From assembly GCA_947178085.1 (NCBI GenBank), contig CAMWWS010000083.1, forward strand, positions 1-9,605: a DNA stretch of 9,605 nucleotides. The letters run 5' to 3'. The notes beneath the pieces are model-generated. The model worked only from the letters and a program-made list of their open reading frames with translations. It was not told where the DNA came from and made no database searches. This stretch comes from an uncultured Lachnospiraceae bacterium (lineage in GTDB: Bacteria; Bacillota_A; Clostridia; Lachnospirales; Lachnospiraceae). Of this stretch, positions 1 through 7,281 are shown one piece after another; the first letter of the stretch is position 1; every line of letters begins with the position of its first letter. Position numbers and translations under genes: made by a program.

Positions 1-629
1 GCTGGGGTATCAATACCGGCCACACGGTGAAGATTTCGGATTTTTCTTCCGCCGAAAATTTCCTTTTCCATTATGCCGATAAGAATGACTATGACATTTT
101 GCTTCTTGATATAGAGATGGGGGTCATGGACGGCGTAACAATGGCAAAAAAGCTGCGGCGAGAAAATGATACCGTTCAAATTGTTTTCATCACGGGATAT
201 ACTGATTATATTCTGGAAGGCTATGAAGTAGCGGCGCTTCACTATTTAATGAAACCTGTGAAAGGGGACAAATTGTTTTCTGTCCTTGACAGGGCTGCTG
301 AAAAGCTGTCAAAAAACGAGAGAGTTTTGAACTTAAAGATTGGCGGCGAAATGGTGCGTATCCCTTTATACCGGATTAGGTATGTCGATGTGTTTGGTAA
401 TTATGTGACCATCCATGCCACTGATGATCTGACTGTAAAAATGACGCTGGGTGAGTTGGAGAAAGAGCTTGATGATCGGTTTTTCCGTGTAAGCCGTTCT
501 GTGGTAGTCAATCTGACACAAATAGGCCGTGTAACAAAGTCAGAAATTATGTTGAATGACGGCGCGGCTATACCTTTGCCCAGAGGCGCCTACGAAAATG
601 TGAACCGTGCGATTATTAATATGGGGTGA
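1..629 (+). CDS. LytTR-family response regulator (AgrA/VirR-like), 5'-truncated by the window edge
   Basis: Cytoplasmic transcription regulator that accepts phosphate from a partner histidine kinase and binds DNA through a LytTR domain. The frame is open from the first full codon at base 3; GTG at 27 is only an internal codon, since the receiver domain would lack its first strand and acidic residues if it started there. Roughly 25-30 N-terminal residues are probably missing. Visible receiver landmarks are the phosphoacceptor Asp in LLLDIEMGVMDG (codon 108-110), the Thr of FITGY and the conserved Lys of LMKPVKG (codon 252-254). The LytTR DNA-binding domain covers about 320-620, with the typical RIRYVDVFGNYVTIH and FFRVSRSVVVNL segments. 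The stop at 627-629 lies within the ribosome binding site of the kinase gene that follows, so the two are coupled and presumably form one two-component system. Family is clear; the exact regulon is unknown. Confidence 0.93.
   Translation, partial: WGINTGHTVKISDFSSAENFLFHYADKNDYDILLLDIEMGVMDGVTMAKKLRRENDTVQIVFITGYTDYILEGYEVAALHYLMKPVKGDKLFSVLDRAAEKLSKNERVLNLKIGGEMVRIPLYRIRYVDVFGNYVTIHATDDLTVKMTLGELEKELDDRFFRVSRSVVVNLTQIGRVTKSEIMLNDGAAIPLPRGAYENVNRAIINMG
623..629 (+). promoter_or_regulatory. Ribosome binding site fixing the start of the short kinase
   Basis: GGGGTGA lies 7 bases before ATG 637 and overlaps the stop codon of the preceding regulator gene. It supports ATG 637 over the upstream in-frame GTG at 607, which has no comparable site and would add ten residues read from the regulator's 3' end. 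Confidence 0.7.
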
Positions 630-636
630 TAAACAC

Positions 637-1299
637 ATGAAATTCTTATCAAAAAAAATAGACCGGCAGATCGCTTCATATCAACATGAACTGACTGAAA
701 CACATTACAGGGAAATTGACAATATGTATAAAAAGATTCGCGGGTGGCGGCACGACTACCGCAATCATATCCAGACGATGAAAGCGTATGCGGCGTCAGA
801 AAACTGGGACGCCATCAAACGGTATCTTGATTTATTGGATGATGACCTTACCTCTGTAGATACCGTCATCAAGACAGGAAATCCCATGACGGACGCTATT
901 CTGAATTCAAAAATTTCGTTAGCAAATTCCAGAAACATCAAAGTCATAGCTGATGCATGCATTCCCATGAAACTGAACTTATCAGAAATTGACTTGTGCT
1001 GTATAATCGGAAACCTGTTTGATAATGCTATTGAAGCCAGTATGAAACTCCCTGAGAATCAGAGAATAATCCGCTTATATATGGATTTGAGAAATACGCA
1101 GCTCTATATTTGCATCACGAATTTTACTGCCGGAAAGAAAATGAAAAAAGAGGGAAAACTATTCCGGAGTACAAAGGGCGAGGGACACGGTTTCGGTCTG
1201 GTTCGGATTGATGCCATAGTCGAGCGGCTTAACGGGTATATCAGCCGCAACAGTGAAGATGGAGCATTTACAACAGAAATATTGCTTCCGCAGATGTAA
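637..1299 (+). CDS. Short soluble GHKL sensor histidine kinase (AgrC/HPK10-like)
   Basis: Histidine kinase of 220 residues, presumed partner of the LytTR regulator just upstream. The N-terminal ~35 residues are charged and helical. They are followed by the H-box RGWRHDYRNHIQ with phosphoacceptor His39, the form used by AgrC-type kinases. The GHKL ATPase part has the N-box NLFDNAIEAS (126-135) and the glycine-rich lid GHGFGL (183-188). There is no hydrophobic segment long enough to span a membrane, whereas classic AgrC proteins have a polytopic N-terminal sensor and are about twice as long. The signal must therefore come from a cytoplasmic cue or a partner protein, possibly the exporter encoded next; that link is inference. 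The start at ATG 637 is chosen for its ribosome binding site at 623-629. I see no sign that this is a broken gene: the frame begins cleanly and both functional boxes are intact. Confidence 0.9.
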   Translation: MKFLSKKIDRQIASYQHELTETHYREIDNMYKKIRGWRHDYRNHIQTMKAYAASENWDAIKRYLDLLDDDLTSVDTVIKTGNPMTDAILNSKISLANSRNIKVIADACIPMKLNLSEIDLCCIIGNLFDNAIEASMKLPENQRIIRLYMDLRNTQLYICITNFTAGKKMKKEGKLFRSTKGEGHGFGLVRIDAIVERLNGYISRNSEDGAFTTEILLPQM

Positions 1300-1304
1300 T
1301 AATT

Positions 1305-1334
1305 ACAATTCATCACCCGAAAATAACGATTCGT
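1305..1334 (+). promoter_or_regulatory. Candidate LytTR-regulator binding site (9-12-9 direct repeat)
   Basis: ACAATTCAT (1305-1313) and ACGATTCGT (1326-1334) match at 7 of 9 positions and are separated by exactly 12 bases, so equivalent bases are 21 bp apart, two helical turns. AgrA, ComE and PlnC-type regulators are known to bind pairs of ~9-bp direct repeats with this spacing and a core related to ACAGTTAAG. The match to that core is imperfect, with A in place of G at position 4 in both copies. The repeat lies just 6 bp before a -10-like hexamer, closer than I would expect for an activator. Binding by the regulator at 1-629 is inference. Confidence 0.35.
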
Positions 1335-1363
1335 CCCCGATATAATTCGGGGACTGTTTTTTT
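1333..1363 (+). terminator. Intrinsic terminator after the regulator/kinase pair
   Basis: GTCCCCGA (1333-1340) pairs perfectly with TCGGGGAC (1347-1354) around a 6-base loop, followed by TG and seven T (1357-1363). The GC-rich stem and T-run are a textbook rho-independent terminator at the end of the regulator/kinase transcript, 36 bp before the exporter start codon. Confidence 0.85.
1341..1346 (+). promoter_or_regulatory. Candidate -10 element inside the terminator loop
   Basis: The loop of the terminator hairpin is exactly TATAAT. No -35-like hexamer lies 16-18 bp upstream (bases around 1317-1324 read CCGAAAAT), so if it is used it would need an activator. A start near 1352-1354 would give an RNA without the 5' terminator arm and without the left arm of the outer inverted repeat, leaving a ~46-base leader before the exporter. 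The AT-rich loop may also be a coincidence. Confidence 0.35.
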
Positions 1364-1398
1364 ATGATAGGGTTATTTTCGGAAAGGACGGTATCTTT

Positions 1399-3252
1399 AT
1401 GGATAATGTAAAAAAACAGAAATTGAAAAAGACTGAAGCCGCTAAACCTAAGTATAATATGTGGCAGAATTCATGGTTCATGATAAAACTGGCGTGGACT
1501 TCAGGAGAAAAAAAGGTAATTATCCTTAGTCTGCTTTCAGCGGCGCTTGCAGTGTCTTTAAACCTTGTAAATCTGTATGTATCTCCAACGATATTGTCAG
1601 CGGTGGAGAGACACGTTTCTGTACGGGAGTTGTTTATGACTATTGCAGGTTTTGTTCTCGGTCTTATGCTCGTATCGGCTGCATCTGCCTATGTAAATAC
1701 GAACATATTGTTTGGCAGGGTCAGCATTCGCATTGAGATTGCGAATCTTTTGAACAGAAAAGCCGCAACCACGTCCTATCCCAATGTAGATGATGACAAA
1801 TTCATAAAACTCCTTGTCAAATCCCGTGAGTGCACATATTCCAGCAATGAAGCAACAGAAGCCATATGGACAACTCTGACAACGCTGGTAACCAATATTA
1901 CCGGGTTTTTAATCTATGTAAGCCTGCTGACGACTGTACAGCCTCTCCTCATTCTTATTATCATTGCGACAACATTGATCAGCTTTTTCTTAGGTAATTA
2001 CTTAAACGGATATGGATATCGCCATCGTGAGGAGGAGGCAGAATACGAGAAACACATGAATTATCTTTCGATGCGTGCGGAGGACTTAAGCGCGGCTAAA
2101 GATATCCGTATTTTCGGACTGAGCCACTGGATTAAAGAATTGTATGAAAAAGCTATGGACTGCCATACAGCTTTCCATAGAAAAGCGCAGGGCGTATATA
2201 TTTGGTCTCCGATTGCAGATTTGGTTTTGACATTCCTTCGTAACGCCATTGCATATGCTTTTCTGATTTATTTTGTGATTAGAGATGGGCTGGGCGCGGC
2301 GGAGTTCCTCCTGTATTTTACGGCAGTAGGCGGATTTACCGTATGGGTATCGGGAATTCTGAGCGGGTTTGGCAGTTTGTACAAGCAGTCTCTGGATCTG
2401 TCCACGGTTCGTGAATGTCTGGAGTATTACGAACCTTTTCAGTTTGACGGCGGAAGCCATATAGAAGCGGAAGCAGGGAGAAAATATGAGATCAGGCTGG
2501 AAAACGTCTCTTTCCGTTATCCGGGAGCCGATCAGGATACCCTGACAAATATCAATCTCACACTGCATCCCGGCGAAAAGCTGGCAGTGGTAGGACTAAA
2601 CGGAGCCGGAAAGACAACGCTTATCAAATTAATCTGTGGCTTTCTCGACCCTATTGTCGGCAGGGTGCTTTTGGATGGTCAAGATATACGAAACTACAAT
2701 CGCGCGGACTATTACACAATGTTCTCGGCAGTTTTCCAGGATTTTTCTTTACTTGCAGGAACGATAGCGGTCAATGTTGCGCAGAATGATGTCGGTATTG
2801 ATATGGAACGAGTGAAGGAATGCGTGGAAAAAGCGGGACTTCGCCCCAAGGTTGAATCTATGCCAGACGGATATGAGACATATCTTAACCGCGAGGTATA
2901 TGAGGAAGCGACTATGCTTTCAGGTGGTGAAACGCAGCGGCTGATGCTTGCACGGGCGCTGTATAAAAATGCTCCCTTTATCATCCTCGATGAGCCAACA
3001 GCGGCGCTTGACCCCATAGCAGAATCGGAGATGTACCGGAAATATAATGAAGTGACAGGCGGCAGGTCGTCAATTTACATTTCACATCGTCTTGCGTCCA
3101 CCCGTTTCTGTGACCGCATTATTTTGATTGACAATGCGGGAATCTGTGAAGAAGGTACACATGAGGAACTGTTAAAACTTGGTGGCAAATACGCCGAGCT
3201 GTATGATGTGCAAAGTAAGTATTACAAGGAAGGAGATGCTGAAAATGAGTAA
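1399..3252 (+). CDS. ABC exporter half-transporter, subunit 1 (membrane domain fused to ATPase)
   Basis: Membrane protein of 617 residues built as a type IV ABC exporter half: a transmembrane domain with about six helices (near residues 38-62, 78-99, 158-178, 180-200, 272-294 and 301-322), then a nucleotide-binding domain. The ATPase has Walker A GLNGAGKTT (399-407, Lys405), signature LSGGE (507-511), Walker B FIILDE (527-532, catalytic Glu532) and the switch His563 in YISHRL. A lysine-rich N-terminal tail precedes the first helix. The start ATG has GGAAAGGA (1381-1388) about 10 bases upstream. The next gene overlaps the 3' end by 8 bp and encodes a second half-transporter of similar size, so a heterodimer is likely. 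The position next to an AgrA/AgrC-like pair suggests peptide export or peptide resistance, but no substrate gene, peptidase domain or precursor peptide is visible here. Confidence 0.93.
   Translation: MDNVKKQKLKKTEAAKPKYNMWQNSWFMIKLAWTSGEKKVIILSLLSAALAVSLNLVNLYVSPTILSAVERHVSVRELFMTIAGFVLGLMLVSAASAYVNTNILFGRVSIRIEIANLLNRKAATTSYPNVDDDKFIKLLVKSRECTYSSNEATEAIWTTLTTLVTNITGFLIYVSLLTTVQPLLILIIIATTLISFFLGNYLNGYGYRHREEEAEYEKHMNYLSMRAEDLSAAKDIRIFGLSHWIKELYEKAMDCHTAFHRKAQGVYIWSPIADLVLTFLRNAIAYAFLIYFVIRDGLGAAEFLLYFTAVGGFTVWVSGILSGFGSLYKQSLDLSTVRECLEYYEPFQFDGGSHIEAEAGRKYEIRLENVSFRYPGADQDTLTNINLTLHPGEKLAVVGLNGAGKTTLIKLICGFLDPIVGRVLLDGQDIRNYNRADYYTMFSAVFQDFSLLAGTIAVNVAQNDVGIDMERVKECVEKAGLRPKVESMPDGYETYLNREVYEEATMLSGGETQRLMLARALYKNAPFIILDEPTAALDPIAESEMYRKYNEVTGGRSSIYISHRLASTRFCDRIILIDNAGICEEGTHEELLKLGGKYAELYDVQSKYYKEGDAENE
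3228..3235 (+). promoter_or_regulatory. Ribosome binding site fixing the start of exporter subunit 2
   Basis: GGAAGGAG sits 9 bases before ATG 3245 and inside the end of subunit 1. The in-frame ATG at 3236 directly abuts this motif, too close for normal initiation, so 3245 is preferred. Confidence 0.75.
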
Positions 3253-5116
3253 TAAGCCTATGTCATGGAGTGAAACGATTAAACTCAACAATCGTGCATT
3301 TAGTATATTCTTTAGGCGTTATCCGCAGATGGTATTATCACGCATTATCAGTGTAGTATGGAACGCACTTACGCCATATGTGGGGATTCGGCTTTCCGCG
3401 CTTGTAATCGACGAGCTTGCAGGCGGCAGAGATGTTGGACGGTTAAGATTTCTTGTGTTACTGACACTTGTGTCTGCCGCTGTGATCGCTCTTATGTCCG
3501 CGTTGCTTAACAAGTGGAAGGAAGTGCAAAATTCGGGAGATTGGTGGAAGGTGAATCATCTTTTTTTTGAAAAGCTTCTTGATATGGACTATGTGAGCAG
3601 GGATGAAAGTAAAACAGCGGAGCTTCTTTCTATCATTCGCCAGAATCAGGGCGGCTTCAGCTGGGGATTGCATAAGGTGATAAAAGGTTACGAAGAACTG
3701 TGTTCCTCCGTGTTTACGCTTGTGGGCGGTATCGCTTTGACAGCTTCCCTGTTTGTCAGCCGTGTACCTGAAAGCGCGGGAGTATACACTGTTTTGAACA
3801 ATCCTTTATTTATTGTGCTTATGATCGCAGTTATGCTTATGATAACATATATTGCTCCGGTTCTCTCCAATAAGGCGGATAGCTATTGGGCGCTAAATGT
3901 GAAATTTTTAAATCGTTCAAACCGCTTGTACAGTTTTTTTGGTTCACTCGGTTATCACAGAGAGATTGCAACAGATGTAAGAATGTACAGGCAGGATAAG
4001 ATCTGTAAAAATAATAACCAGGAGAACAGGGAGAACAGCTTTGGCTCAAAAGGTATTATGGCAAAATGCGGCAGAGGTCCTATGGGACTTTATAATGCAG
4101 CGTCGGCGGCAGTTTCAGTGGTTTTTACAGGCGTCGTATATACTTTTGTCTGCCTGAAAGCGTGGGCCGGAGCATTTGGGCTCGGCGCGGTGTCACAGTA
4201 TGTTGCGTCTATTACAAAAGTGTCAGGCGGAATGTCTGCTCTGATTTCAGCGCTGGGAGGTATGCGGAATAACGCTGCCTTTCTTGTTCCGATATTTGAG
4301 TTTTTTGATATACCAAATAATATGTATCAGGGCAGTCTTTCTGTGGAGAAGCGGCGTGACCGCAAATATGAAGTGGAATTCCGTAACGTTTCCTTCAAAT
4401 ACCCAGGAAGTGAAAATTACGCCCTCCGAAATGTCAATATGAAGTTTGAAATAGGAAGGCGGCTGGCTGTTGTGGGTATGAATGGAAGCGGTAAGACAAC
4501 TTTTATTAAGCTGCTCTGCCGCCTGTATGATCCTACAGAAGGAGAAATTCTTCTCAATGGTATTGATATCCGTAAGTATAACTATGCCGAATATATGATG
4601 ATTTTTTCCATCGTATTTCAGGACTTCCGGCTCTTTGCATTAAAGCTGGGCGAGAATGTTGCATGCAATACTGCCTATGACCGCGAACGGGTCTTGGACT
4701 CGCTGAAAAAATCTGGATTTTCAGAAAGACTTTCGGAGCTACAGGATGGAGTCGAAACCTATTTGTATAAGGACTATGATAGCAACGGCGTTAATATTTC
4801 GGGCGGCGAAGCGCAGAAAATAGCCATTGCGCGTGCGCTTTATAAAGATGCTCCGTTTATAATCCTTGACGAACCTACCGCCGCTCTAGACCCCATTGCG
4901 GAAGCTGAAATTTACTCAAAGTTCAATGATATCGCCGGAGATAAGACAGCTATCTATATAAGCCATCGTCTTTCCTCCTGCAAATTCTGCGACATGATCG
5001 TTGTATTTCATGATGGAGCGATTATCCAGCAGGGTACTCATGATTCTCTCGTGGCGGATGAAAGCGGGAAGTACTATGAACTGTGGCACGCACAGGCGCA
5101 GTATTATACAGAATAA
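3245..5116 (+). CDS. ABC exporter half-transporter, subunit 2 (membrane domain fused to ATPase)
   Basis: Membrane protein of 623 residues with the same layout as subunit 1 and presumably its partner. Hydrophobic segments lie near residues 30-55, 68-90, 152-172, 187-207, 283-307 and 310-335. The ATPase has Walker A GMNGSGKTT (411-419, Lys417), signature ISGGE (518-522), Walker B FIILDE (538-543, catalytic Glu543) and switch His574 in YISHRL. Both subunits carry the identical run FIILDEPTAALDPIAE, but with different synonymous codons, which points to an old duplication. Both keep a catalytic glutamate and switch histidine, so neither ATP site is obviously degenerate, unlike many heterodimeric exporters. 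ATG 3245 is chosen for its ribosome binding site at 3228-3235; the 8-bp overlap with subunit 1 indicates translational coupling. The membrane half is clearly diverged from subunit 1. Confidence 0.93.
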   Translation: MSNKPMSWSETIKLNNRAFSIFFRRYPQMVLSRIISVVWNALTPYVGIRLSALVIDELAGGRDVGRLRFLVLLTLVSAAVIALMSALLNKWKEVQNSGDWWKVNHLFFEKLLDMDYVSRDESKTAELLSIIRQNQGGFSWGLHKVIKGYEELCSSVFTLVGGIALTASLFVSRVPESAGVYTVLNNPLFIVLMIAVMLMITYIAPVLSNKADSYWALNVKFLNRSNRLYSFFGSLGYHREIATDVRMYRQDKICKNNNQENRENSFGSKGIMAKCGRGPMGLYNAASAAVSVVFTGVVYTFVCLKAWAGAFGLGAVSQYVASITKVSGGMSALISALGGMRNNAAFLVPIFEFFDIPNNMYQGSLSVEKRRDRKYEVEFRNVSFKYPGSENYALRNVNMKFEIGRRLAVVGMNGSGKTTFIKLLCRLYDPTEGEILLNGIDIRKYNYAEYMMIFSIVFQDFRLFALKLGENVACNTAYDRERVLDSLKKSGFSERLSELQDGVETYLYKDYDSNGVNISGGEAQKIAIARALYKDAPFIILDEPTAALDPIAEAEIYSKFNDIAGDKTAIYISHRLSSCKFCDMIVVFHDGAIIQQGTHDSLVADESGKYYELWHAQAQYYTE

Positions 5117-5125
5117 CAACTATTC

Positions 5126-5159
5126 GCAACGCTGCGTTTACATTTTGTTGCTTTTTTTT
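5126..5159 (+). terminator. Possible weak terminator after the exporter operon
   Basis: GCAAC (5126-5130) can pair with GTTGC (5147-5151), extended by one G-U pair, and is followed directly by eight T (5152-5159). The stem is short and the loop about 14-16 bases, so it would be weak. It overlaps the GTTTACATTTTGTTG element shared with the lipoprotein promoters, so the region may serve as both terminator and operator. Confidence 0.45.
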
Positions 5160-5174
5160 CATGAAATTTATGCT
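5136..5174 (+). promoter_or_regulatory. Probable promoter of the OmpR-type two-component genes with shared operator box
   Basis: GTTTACATTTTGTTG (5136-5150) is identical over 15 bases to the element upstream of the first lipoprotein (7292-7306) and differs by one base from that upstream of the second (8436-8450). A -10-like TATGCT lies at 5169-5174, with TTGTTG (5145-5150) 18 bp before it as a possible poor -35. Only one TTTACA is present, and the 11- and 21-bp phased copies seen at the lipoprotein promoters are not conserved. This suggests weaker or autoregulatory binding by the regulator encoded from 5225. Confidence 0.55.
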
Positions 5175-5224
5175 AAGATAACTGCAAAGAGGAGTGTGTA
5201 TCACAAGTTTGCAGGGGTGTAAAG

Positions 5225-5905
5225 ATGGAAATATTAGTAATCGAGGATGATGCAGCTATTTCTGAATTGATTTGTATGAATCTGGAAGCGGCAGGATATG
5301 AAACACTGGCAATTTTCGACGGCAATCAGGCTGCGGAGGCACTTACAAACGGAGAATGCAAAGGTGCAGCTCTGGCGCTGGTAGATGTTATGCTTCCGGG
5401 AAAAGACGGATTTGAGCTGATGGCTGATTTGCAAAACGCACAAATTCCGGTTATATATCTTACGGCAAAGGATGATGTGATTTCAAAGGTACATGGACTG
5501 AAGGCAGGCGCAGAGGATTATATTGTTAAGCCGTTTGAAGTATTGGAGCTTTTGGTGCGTATAGAGAAGGTTCTGAAAAGGACAGGCAGGGGAAGAGAGA
5601 AAATTATAATAAAGGACGTTATTATTGACTTAAAAGAGCATAGCGTAATAAAAAGCGGTGAGAAGATAAACTTAAAGCCGATGGAATATGAACTTCTGGT
5701 GATGTTGGCACAGAATAAAAATGTGGCTTTGAGCAGAGAAGAGCTGCTGGGCAGGCTGTGGGGAGCTGATTATATAGGAGAGACCCGGACTGTGGATGTG
5801 CATATCGGGCAGCTGCGCAAAAAGCTGGATTTTTATGAAGTAATCCGCACTGTTTCCAAGCATGGATATAGACTGGAGGATTTGGATAATGAAGCTATGG
5901 ACTAA
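5225..5905 (+). CDS. OmpR/PhoB-family response regulator
   Basis: Cytoplasmic regulator of 226 residues, normal length for the family. The receiver domain (about 1-115) has acidic residues Glu7-Asp8-Asp9, phosphoacceptor Asp54 in LVDVMLPGKDG, Thr80 in YLTAKDD and Lys102 in VKPFE. A winged-helix domain follows (about 125-222), with the typical LKPMEYELL, RTVDVHIGQLRKKL and IRTVSKHGYRLE segments. The start has a GGGGTG motif at 5214-5219, six bases before the ATG. It overlaps the kinase gene by 17 bp and so is co-expressed with its partner. The box GTTTACATTTTGTTG upstream, repeated before the two lipoprotein genes, makes autoregulation and control of those genes likely; OmpR-type proteins bind direct repeats spaced about 11 bp, as seen at 7282-7298. 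The signal sensed is unknown, so no gene symbol is given. Confidence 0.93.
   Translation: MEILVIEDDAAISELICMNLEAAGYETLAIFDGNQAAEALTNGECKGAALALVDVMLPGKDGFELMADLQNAQIPVIYLTAKDDVISKVHGLKAGAEDYIVKPFEVLELLVRIEKVLKRTGRGREKIIIKDVIIDLKEHSVIKSGEKINLKPMEYELLVMLAQNKNVALSREELLGRLWGADYIGETRTVDVHIGQLRKKLDFYEVIRTVSKHGYRLEDLDNEAMD
5875..5879 (+). promoter_or_regulatory. Ribosome binding site fixing the start of the membrane kinase
   Basis: GGAGG inside the 3' end of the regulator gene is 9 bases before ATG 5889. It lies downstream of the alternative in-frame ATG at 5862, so 5889 is preferred. Confidence 0.75.
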
Positions 5906-7274
5906 AATGTCTTTAATAACCGCGGCGGCGTTGCTTGTCGGTATAGGGATATCAGGAGGAGCGGTCATATACCATTCAGCGATTTATAATAAAGAAACGA
6001 CTGTAGAGAATTACAGGCAGCAGCTTAAATCGACAATGTATGCAATCGGTAACGAATTAAAATATGAGCCGTTACAAAATTTCAGCTATGCTGCTACTAA
6101 TTCTTTTTATAATTATGTAATAAGAAAATACGGCGCTTCAATGTATATTCTGATAGAGGGGGAGCAGGTGCTTTGTAACCTGACCCCTTTTGAACTGGTC
6201 AATCCCGGAGATGAAAGATGGGGAGGAGCCGGGGCAGACAGTATAATTCAAAAGATTGAAGACCGGTATATTCTGGTTATGGGCAGCAGAATACCTTTGG
6301 AAGAGAACAGTGAATATAAGCTTGTGCTGGTACAGGACATTTCAAGTATTTATGAAGATATCCGTACTCAGGCATTTTTTTATGTCCTGATCTATCTTGC
6401 AGCGGCGTTGGCTGCAGTAGTTTTGGTTTTCCTGATGACCAGGAAGGCACTGAAGCCTTTACGGGAATTACAGCGTGCGGCACAGGATATCAGCAGAGGC
6501 AGTCTGGACAGACGCGCAGATGTACATACGAGTGATGAAATAGGTGAGATGGCAGCAGCTTTTAACAGAATGGCGGAGCAGATTGAAAATCAGGTTACGG
6601 AACTGTCGCTTGAATCAGAAAGGCGCAGGCAGATGCTTGGAAGCCTGACGCATGAAATGAAAACGCCGATGACTTCTATCATGGGTTATGCCGATTCCCT
6701 TCTGCATGTAAATCTGAAGGAAGAGCAGAAGGAAAGGGCATTGCAGCATATTTATGAAGAATGCGGCAGGCTGGAGCGGATTAGCAGTAAACTGATGAGC
6801 CTGATTGGTATGTACGATAACGACAGTATATGTATGGAAGAGGTTTATATAAAGGATTTGTTTTCGGCTGTCGCAGAAATGGAAGAGAATAATTTGAAAA
6901 AGAAAGATATTACACTTTGCTATTCATGCAAAATGGAAAAGAGGCTTTTGGATAAGGACTTAATGATAAGTTTGTTGACTAATCTGGTCGATAATGCGAT
7001 TAAAGCAAGCGATTACAGTTCGTATATATATATGGAAGCAAAAGATAACATAATTACGGTTTGCGATACAGGCTGCGGGATTCCCGAAGATGAGATTCCC
7101 AGAGTGACGGAGGCTTTCTATATGGTAGATAAAGCACGCAGCAGAAAAGCAGGCGGCTGCGGACTGGGACTGGCGATTTGCGGTAAGATCGCAGAGCTGC
7201 ATAGGGCGAAGATTGAGATTAGAAGTAAGGCGGGGGAAGGAACTGAGGTGGCGATTGTCTTTGACGATAAATAA
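5889..7274 (+). CDS. Membrane sensor histidine kinase (HAMP, HisKA, HATPase)
   Basis: Sensor kinase of 461 residues, partner of the OmpR-type regulator whose gene it overlaps by 17 bp. TM1 lies near residues 7-29 and TM2 near 162-184, bracketing an extracytoplasmic sensor of about 130 residues that I cannot assign; its alternating strand-like segments around IRKYGASMYILIEG and RYILVMGSRIP would fit a PAS/Cache-like fold. A HAMP linker follows (about 185-238). The phosphoacceptor is His255 in SLTHEMKTPMTSIMGYADS. The ATPase domain has the N-box NLVDNAIKAS (365-374), G1 DTGCG (393-397), an F-box-like AFYMVDKARS segment and the lid GGCGLGL (422-428). All catalytic boxes are intact. ATG 5889 is chosen for the GGAGG at 5875-5879. 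The lipoprotein genes directly downstream, with their shared operator, suggest that it monitors an envelope condition and adjusts surface lipoproteins. Confidence 0.93.
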   Translation: MKLWTKMSLITAAALLVGIGISGGAVIYHSAIYNKETTVENYRQQLKSTMYAIGNELKYEPLQNFSYAATNSFYNYVIRKYGASMYILIEGEQVLCNLTPFELVNPGDERWGGAGADSIIQKIEDRYILVMGSRIPLEENSEYKLVLVQDISSIYEDIRTQAFFYVLIYLAAALAAVVLVFLMTRKALKPLRELQRAAQDISRGSLDRRADVHTSDEIGEMAAAFNRMAEQIENQVTELSLESERRRQMLGSLTHEMKTPMTSIMGYADSLLHVNLKEEQKERALQHIYEECGRLERISSKLMSLIGMYDNDSICMEEVYIKDLFSAVAEMEENNLKKKDITLCYSCKMEKRLLDKDLMISLLTNLVDNAIKASDYSSYIYMEAKDNIITVCDTGCGIPEDEIPRVTEAFYMVDKARSRKAGGCGLGLAICGKIAELHRAKIEIRSKAGEGTEVAIVFDDK

Positions 7275-7281
7275 AGCGGTT

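Larger units (their letters stand above)
1317..1382 (+). repeat. 11-bp perfect inverted repeat enclosing the terminator
   Basis: CCGAAAATAAC (1317-1327) is the exact reverse complement of GTTATTTTCGG (1372-1382). The 44 bases between the arms contain the terminator hairpin and its T-tract. The right arm runs into the ribosome binding site of the first exporter gene (GGAAAGGA, 1381-1388), so in a read-through RNA the outer stem could partly mask translation initiation. It could instead be a DNA-level site; the sequence cannot tell. Confidence 0.6.

Noticed and set aside
607..636. Upstream GTG start for the short kinase
   Set aside because: It lies within the regulator's 3' end without a ribosome binding site, while ATG 637 has GGGGTGA at the right distance.
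2086..2568. 160-codon open frame on the minus strand
   Set aside because: It lies wholly inside exporter subunit 1, which has clear family motifs; the product shows no domain.
5001..5222. Small + strand frame running from exporter subunit 2 into the intergenic region
   Set aside because: Most of it overlaps the exporter's conserved C-terminus in another frame, and the rest lies over the promoter and operator of the regulator; no coding signal.
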